From: Bacteroidales bacterium UBA5226
GTDB taxonomy: Bacteria; Bacteroidota; Bacteroidia; Bacteroidales; UBA932
Direction: 5' to 3'
Length of the DNA: 28,022 nucleotides
Assembly: GCA_002409325.1 (NCBI GenBank)
Contig: DHUU01000007.1
Coordinates: 1,661-29,682 of the forward strand
Both the position numbers and the translations under genes were made by a program. Of the stretch, positions 23,963-28,022 are shown piece after piece (the stretch's first letter is position 1; each line of letters opens with the position of its first letter). The notes under the pieces were generated by a model, which searched no databases, was not told the DNA's origin, and worked only from the letters and a program-made list of their open reading frames with translations.

Positions 23963-24742
23963 ATGCGGTTTTTTATTCATCTTTCCTTTAATGGAACCCA
24001 TTACCATGGCTGGCAAATTCAAAAAAACGCACCTTGTGTGCAGGCTTTTCTGGAAGATGCCCTGAGCCGTGTTTTGGGAGAAACGGTAACAGTAACAGGA
24101 TGCGGCCGTACCGACACGGGGGTTCACGCAATTGATTTCTGGGCTCATTTCAATTATTCCGGTATTCCTTTTGGATGTGAAGCCATAACTTACAAATTAA
24201 ATGCCATATTGCCCCATGATATCTGCATCCATGGCATTTTTCAGGTTCCTGAAAACCTTCATGCACGGTATCATGCGCTGCACAGGACCTACCGTTATTA
24301 TATCCGCAGGAACAAAGAACCCTTCCTGGAAGGCGTATCGGCCGCTCCGGGTACTTATGCCACCACCCTGCCGAGCCTGGAACTGATGAACCAGGGTGCT
24401 GCGTTGTTGCTGGGAACACATGATTTTACAAGCTTTTCCAAACTTCATTCGCAAACAGGGACGAAAATATGTACCATAACCGAGGCCCGCTGGTTTACCC
24501 AGGAACAGGAATTCGGACTCGTTCCGTTGTGGGTATTTCAGGTAACTGCAGACCGCTTCCTCAGGAATATGGTCCGCTGTATGGTAGGGACGCTCCTGGA
24601 AGTAGGAAAGGGGAAAAAGCCTGTGGAATGGATTTTGCAACTGCTCGAAGAAAAAAACCGTTCTCTGGCAGGCTTTTCCGTTCCCCCGCAGGGGCTTTTC
24701 CTTTGGAAGGTTCATTATGAAAAACTTAAAACATTAAACTAA
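23963..24742 (+). CDS. truA: tRNA pseudouridine(38-40) synthase A
   Basis: TruA converts uridines 38-40 in the anticodon arm of many tRNAs to pseudouridine. The 259-residue protein opens with MRFFIHLSFNGTHYHGWQIQ, typical of the family, and has the catalytic motif GRTDTGVHA with Asp51 as the nucleophile. The later motifs KLHSQTGTKICTITEA and FLRNMVRCMVGTL are also TruA signatures. It is the first gene of a plus-strand group: exbB starts 2 bp after its stop. Its promoter appears to be the truA-facing half of the core shared with moxR. Length and motifs show no truncation. Confidence 0.96.
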   Translation: MRFFIHLSFNGTHYHGWQIQKNAPCVQAFLEDALSRVLGETVTVTGCGRTDTGVHAIDFWAHFNYSGIPFGCEAITYKLNAILPHDICIHGIFQVPENLHARYHALHRTYRYYIRRNKEPFLEGVSAAPGTYATTLPSLELMNQGAALLLGTHDFTSFSKLHSQTGTKICTITEARWFTQEQEFGLVPLWVFQVTADRFLRNMVRCMVGTLLEVGKGKKPVEWILQLLEEKNRSLAGFSVPPQGLFLWKVHYEKLKTLN

Positions 24743-24743
24743 T

Positions 24744-25412
24744 ATGTTGCAAATTGTACTTCAAACCGAGGCCATAACAGAAGCCTCTTCTTCTATGTCA
24801 TTGTTGTCCATCGCTATCAAAGGCGGATGGCTGATGCTTGTGCTGCTGGCATTGTCTGTTGTGGCAGTCTATATTTTCGGAGAGCGTCTTGTTGTGCTCA
24901 GGAAAGCATCCAAAGTGGACCAGAATTTCATGAACAATATAAAGGAATACATATACGATGGCAAAGTGCAGTCAGCAGTTCATTTGTGCGAAAGCCAGGA
25001 CACGGTTTCTACACGCCTGATAGCCAAAGGCTTGCGCAACATCGGACGGCCCCTTTCTGATATAAGGTCTGTTCTGGAGAACGCAGGGAGCATAGAAGTG
25101 GCCCGTCTGGAAAAAGGAATGCCTGTACTGGCTTCCGTTGCAGGCGGTGCTCCTATGGTAGGATTCCTGGGCACGGTCATAGGGATGATCAAGGCTTTCT
25201 ACAATATGTCTATGGCTGGAAGTAATATTGAAATCTCTTTACTGTCGGAGGGGATCTACATTGCTATGGTAACCACTGTGGGCGGGCTTCTGGTGGGCAT
25301 ACCTGCTTACTTTGCTTACAATTACCTTGCTTCCCGTATCGGCTCCATTATAAATACTATGGAAAAAAATACGCTGGACTTTCTGGAACTTTTACAGGAA
25401 CCGCTTAAATAA
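24744..25412 (+). CDS. exbB: ExbB/TolQ/MotA-family proton channel protein
   Basis: Inner-membrane channel subunit that with ExbD uses ion-motive force to energise TonB. The 222-residue protein has three helices in the ExbB pattern: about 27-46, then a long cytoplasmic loop, then 125-148 (containing PMVGFLGTVIGMI, the family signature) and 168-195 (GIYIAMVTTVGGLLVGIPAYF). The start lies 2 bp after the truA stop, and exbD follows after 6 bp. ExbB versus TolQ cannot be decided by sequence alone; the TonB-like gene two places downstream favours ExbB. Confidence 0.92.
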   Translation: MLQIVLQTEAITEASSSMSLLSIAIKGGWLMLVLLALSVVAVYIFGERLVVLRKASKVDQNFMNNIKEYIYDGKVQSAVHLCESQDTVSTRLIAKGLRNIGRPLSDIRSVLENAGSIEVARLEKGMPVLASVAGGAPMVGFLGTVIGMIKAFYNMSMAGSNIEISLLSEGIYIAMVTTVGGLLVGIPAYFAYNYLASRIGSIINTMEKNTLDFLELLQEPLK

Positions 25413-25418
25413 AATAAT

Positions 25419-25832
25419 ATGGCAATAAAAAGAAACACCAGGGTTGAGGCGTCTTTCACAATGGCATCCATGACAGACATAGTGTTCCTGTTGCTGCTTT
25501 TTTTCCTGGTGACCTCCACATTGGTCAATCCCAACGCCCTGAAGCTATTGCTTCCGAAAAGCACCAACCAAATTTCGGACAAGGCACAGGTAAGCGTATC
25601 CATAAAACATTACATGCCGGCCGGGACCTTCTCATACCACATAAACGGAAATGCAAAAGCCGTTTCTTTCGGTGAAATAGAACCGCAGCTGCAACAGTCA
25701 CTCCAGAGCAGCGACGATCCCACGGTATCATTATACGTAGACAAAACCGTCCCTATGGAGCAGGTGGTACAGGTAATGAACATTGCCAAACGCAATCAGT
25801 ATAAAATCATTTTGGCCACATCTCCCGAATAG
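25419..25832 (+). CDS. exbD: ExbD/TolR-family biopolymer transport protein
   Basis: A 137-residue protein with a short cytoplasmic N-terminus, one helix (about 17-36) and a periplasmic domain. The helix carries the essential acidic residue in MTDIVFLLLLFFLV: Asp20 corresponds to the proton-carrying Asp of ExbD. The periplasmic part (VSLYVDKTVPMEQVVQVMNIAKR) matches the ExbD/TolR fold. It sits 6 bp after exbB and 9 bp before the TonB-like gene, forming an ExbB-ExbD-TonB energy unit. Confidence 0.93.
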   Translation: MAIKRNTRVEASFTMASMTDIVFLLLLFFLVTSTLVNPNALKLLLPKSTNQISDKAQVSVSIKHYMPAGTFSYHINGNAKAVSFGEIEPQLQQSLQSSDDPTVSLYVDKTVPMEQVVQVMNIAKRNQYKIILATSPE

Positions 25833-25841
25833 GGAGCAATA

Positions 25842-26600
25842 ATGTCAATGCAGCAGAACAAGGGAAACAACACCGGTATCTGGCTCACAGCGGGAGTTCA
25901 TCTGCTGCTAGCCGCTGTTTTGTTGCTGACCGGCCTGAAATATGTTCCTTATCTGCCGGATAACCGTTTGGAAATTGAGTTTGAACAGGAAGAAGAGCGC
26001 CAACCCCTTCCTCTGAAAATTATTGCAGAACAGGGATCTGAGCCGCGCTCACCGCAGCCTGTGCCGGAGCGCCCCCCCGAATTGGTACAACAGGCTATCG
26101 TCCCGGAAGAGACTCCGGGAACTCAGCGTACCCGGGAAAACACCCCGGCAGAAACAGGCGATGTTGAGGTTCCCGACCCCGAACCGCCTGTTATCAATGA
26201 AAGGGCTTTGTACAGAAGCCGCGACGCAGACACAACGGAAGCTGAACAAACAGGCGTGCTTACCGGAGCGGAACGCAAGGCAGGAGATCCCGCCGGGAAC
26301 ACACAGACAGGAAACCCTCTGGGACAACCCACTGCCCAGCTGGCCGGACGGTCTATAGTTGGCAAGCTGCCCTTGCCGGAATATGCAGAGAACCTGGCTG
26401 GCAGGGTTGTAGTCCGGATTCTTGTAGACACCTACGGAAACGTAACCTCGGCCACCCCCGGTATCGAAGGAACAACCGTTCAAAATATAACACTTTGGGA
26501 AGCGGCACGAAAAGCCGCCCTTCAGGCACGGTTCAATATTAGCGGTTCGGCCCCCGCAGTGCAGGAAGGAAAAATTACTTATATCTTCTCTTTAAAATAG
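25842..26600 (+). CDS. TonB-like energy transducer
   Basis: A 252-residue protein with a short cytoplasmic N-terminus, one helix (about 14-35), a long periplasmic linker rich in Pro, Glu and Gln (about 45-165), and a C-terminal domain whose GRVVVRILVDTYGNV matches the TonB core strand pattern. The end (LQARFNISGSAPAVQEGKITYIFSLK) resembles TonB-like proteins found with ExbB/ExbD in Bacteroidota. The usual YP of the TonB C-terminal domain is replaced by LPEYAENLAGR, so contact with receptors may differ. An SD-like GGGAG precedes the ATG. Its stop faces the permease stop across 2 bp. folC, which I recall following this cluster in some Bacteroidales, is absent. Confidence 0.8.
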   Translation: MSMQQNKGNNTGIWLTAGVHLLLAAVLLLTGLKYVPYLPDNRLEIEFEQEEERQPLPLKIIAEQGSEPRSPQPVPERPPELVQQAIVPEETPGTQRTRENTPAETGDVEVPDPEPPVINERALYRSRDADTTEAEQTGVLTGAERKAGDPAGNTQTGNPLGQPTAQLAGRSIVGKLPLPEYAENLAGRVVVRILVDTYGNVTSATPGIEGTTVQNITLWEAARKAALQARFNISGSAPAVQEGKITYIFSLK

Positions 26601-26602
26601 TA

Positions 26603-27862
26603 CTATTCGTACCGGAGGGCTTCTATGGGATCCAGCCTGCTGGCACGCACGGCCGGAATATATCCAGACAATATGCTCACTACAAAGCAGATAGCCACAC
26701 CCAGCAACATCCATAGCCAAGGAACCACAAAAGGAGTCTTCATACCCAGGGACGTAAGATTCCCGGCCAGGAATCCCAGCACAATCCCACCTGCCCCTCC
26801 GAGCTGCCCAATCACTATGGCTTCGAAAAGAAACTGCTGCTTAATAATTCTGGAGGTTGCTCCCATGGCCTTCCTGGTCCCGATCTCACGTGTGCGTTCA
26901 TTCACAGAAACCAGCATGATGTTCATAAGTCCCACTGCAGCTCCCAGCAAGGTAATGAATCCTATGATGAAAGCCACAATGGTTACTATCCTCATGGTTT
27001 CCATAGACCGTTCCAGCATGTCTTCGCTGCGGTCAAGCTGGAAATCTGTCTGGTCCGTAGGTGCAAGACGGCGCACGGTCCGGAAGTGGATCTCGGCTTC
27101 TTCATAAGCGTTGCGGGTATTTTGTCCTTCCTTTGGCTGTATTTTGATCTGAAAATTCATATTGTCGCCGCCATATACGCTGCGGGCATTTGCCAGGGGT
27201 ACAAAAATTTGTTTGTCTGCCCCTCCGCCAAAAGTTGATCCTTTTGATCTGAGAACACCAATTACCTGATAGCGTCTGCCATCTACATTTATAAACTCAC
27301 CAATCGGATTTTCATCTGAGAAGAGAGATAGCAAACCGTCACCAATGACAGTAACAAACCCGGAGGAAGTCATCTCGTAATTGGAAAAATAGCGACCGGA
27401 ATACAACTCAAGTGCATTGACCGGAAAATAGTCCGGATTCACTCCCACAACACTGATCTCGGGATTGGTCTTTTCCGATCCATAGCTTACTTCCAGCATG
27501 CTGCGTGCCGGAGCCGAAACGGCAATGCGCGACGGGACAGGATACTCTTCCATAAAAGCCATCGCCTGCTGATAAGTGATCAGGGACTGATTACGAATCC
27601 TGCGCCTGACTTCGGCTGACTGACCGCGGAGGGATTTAGAACGAATGGTTATGGTACTGGCGCCCATTCGGTTAAAACTATCTGTAACAGAGCCCTTTAT
27701 TGCGTCTATGGCGGTCAGGATACCCACCAGGGCCATAATTCCGACGGCTATCATTAAGATGGTAAGCACTGAGCGCAGCTTGTTAGTCTTAACTGCTGTA
27801 AGAGAAACATTTAAATTTTCACGGAATAAAGGAGACAATCTCAGAAAGGCCGGATACTTCAT
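26603..27862 (-). CDS. MacB/FtsX-family ABC transporter permease
   Basis: A 419-residue permease with one N-terminal helix (about 31-51), a large periplasmic MacB-PCD-like domain (about 55-285) and three C-terminal helices (about 292-318, 347-371, 381-402). The coupling motif NERTREIGTRKAMGA (321-335) and the ending ASRLDPIEALRYE are hallmarks of MacB-type mechanotransmission permeases. Such proteins work with a separate LolD/MacB-type ATPase to move substrates or lipoproteins; no ATPase gene is in this window on either side, so it must act with a partner encoded elsewhere. The substrate is unknown. It is convergent with the TonB-like gene and divergent from the gene at 27915. Confidence 0.92.
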   Translation of the reverse strand: MKYPAFLRLSPLFRENLNVSLTAVKTNKLRSVLTILMIAVGIMALVGILTAIDAIKGSVTDSFNRMGASTITIRSKSLRGQSAEVRRRIRNQSLITYQQAMAFMEEYPVPSRIAVSAPARSMLEVSYGSEKTNPEISVVGVNPDYFPVNALELYSGRYFSNYEMTSSGFVTVIGDGLLSLFSDENPIGEFINVDGRRYQVIGVLRSKGSTFGGGADKQIFVPLANARSVYGGDNMNFQIKIQPKEGQNTRNAYEEAEIHFRTVRRLAPTDQTDFQLDRSEDMLERSMETMRIVTIVAFIIGFITLLGAAVGLMNIMLVSVNERTREIGTRKAMGATSRIIKQQFLFEAIVIGQLGGAGGIVLGFLAGNLTSLGMKTPFVVPWLWMLLGVAICFVVSILSGYIPAVRASRLDPIEALRYE

Positions 27863-27886
27863 AATGCAATATTAAGAAATTTCGCG

Positions 27887-27894
27887 TACATTTG
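27887..27894 (+). promoter_or_regulatory. Putative -7 box (TACATTTG) for the gene at the right edge
   Basis: A perfect TAnnTTTG match in the 52-bp gap between the permease gene and the gene at 27915. It ends 21 bp before the ATG, close to the spacing seen at nqrA, pyrE and truA (18-21 bp). No -33 TTTG is clear. Confidence 0.45.
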
Positions 27895-27914
27895 CGGCTC
27901 AAATTAAAAAAATA

Positions 27915-28022
27915 ATGCAGAAGAAAGAAAAATCAGATGGCCAGGAAAGTTATCAACGCCCACGGCGTGAACGGATAACAGATCAAAAGGGTGACAGGCC
28001 ACGCCGCGAGGGCGGGTACAAC
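27915..28022 (+). CDS. 5' end of an unidentified gene with an Arg/Pro-rich N-terminus (cut by window edge)
   Basis: An ATG at 27915 opens a frame that stays open for 36 codons to the edge. It encodes a very hydrophilic, charged N-terminus with QRPRRERI and DRPRREGGYN, that is, an RPRRE theme repeated. A promoter-like TACATTTG lies at a suitable distance. Basic, repeat-like N-terminal extensions of this kind are found on Bacteroidota RNA-binding proteins such as RluB-type rRNA pseudouridine synthases and on RNA helicases, but nothing of a catalytic domain is visible, so the product is not assigned. That it is a real gene is supported by the promoter element and by the lack of any competing gene. 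Confidence 0.6.
   Translation, partial: MQKKEKSDGQESYQRPRRERITDQKGDRPRREGGYN

Noticed and set aside
22999..23991. A 330-codon open frame on the plus strand, antisense to moxR
   Set aside because: It mirrors moxR almost fully, its product is Cys/Phe/Gly-rich with no family features, and moxR has every AAA+ motif. The length reflects the base composition of the opposite strand.
24197..24715. A 172-codon minus-strand frame opposite truA
   Set aside because: Antisense shadow of a clear TruA with its catalytic Asp.
26597..26606. Palindrome ATAGTACTAT containing the two convergent stop codons
   Set aside because: Too short and without a loop to be a terminator; it follows from TAG stops facing each other across 2 bp.

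Overview
The window comes from the chromosome of a member of the Bacteroidota, probably an anaerobic or microaerophilic Bacteroidales-like organism. The evidence is a complete Na+-NQR operon, a batABCDE-type aerotolerance locus, a DUF4290 gene, a Bacteroidota-style TonB-like protein behind ExbB/ExbD, weak Shine-Dalgarno signals, and several perfect matches to the Bacteroidota -7 promoter element TAnnTTTG. G+C looks close to one half by eye. Genes are tightly packed. No gene-free stretch exceeds about 65 bp, and I see no tRNA, rRNA, CRISPR array, insertion sequence or prophage.

Layout. (1) 1-2296, minus: a UvrD/PcrA-type helicase whose C-terminus runs off the left edge. (2) 2360-7928, plus: nqrABCDEF, the sodium-pumping NADH:quinone oxidoreductase, with overlapping or nearly touching genes. 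(3) 7985-8284, plus: a lone STAS protein. Its 3' end overlaps, antisense, the end of a Nudix hydrolase gene (8219-8893, minus). (4) 8917-12218, plus: pyrE, an SRPBCC protein, an RsmF-like rRNA m5C methyltransferase and an HSL-type esterase. (5) 12210-23901, minus: one 11.7-kb co-directional block read as moxR, DUF58, a membrane protein, batA, a fused batB-batC, batD, batE, DUF4290, ftsK and lolA-like. Gaps are 21 bp or less and many junctions overlap. (6) 23963-26600, plus: truA, exbB, exbD and a TonB-like gene. (7) 26603-27862, minus: a MacB/FtsX-type ABC permease. (8) 27915 to the right edge, plus: the start of a gene with an Arg/Pro-rich N-terminus.

How the genes work together. NQR builds a sodium gradient from NADH oxidation. 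ExbB/ExbD/TonB convert ion-motive force into outer-membrane work. The MoxR-DUF58-Bat set is a membrane and periplasmic assembly of a chaperone-type AAA+ ATPase, VWA/MIDAS proteins and TPR proteins, linked genetically to envelope or oxygen stress. Here it runs straight into the chromosome-segregation translocase gene ftsK and a LolA-like lipoprotein carrier gene.

Most unusual points. BatB and BatC are one polypeptide with what looks like the old BatC signal peptide, including a possible signal-peptidase site, buried at the seam. The Bat block is physically joined to ftsK-lolA. Two unrelated divergent gene pairs share a compact back-to-back promoter core (TAnATTTGT, then CAAAGATA). Two genes appear to have a -7 box so close to the ATG that their transcripts may be leaderless. 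No clearly new multi-gene system was found; most of the window is recognisable core-genome content.
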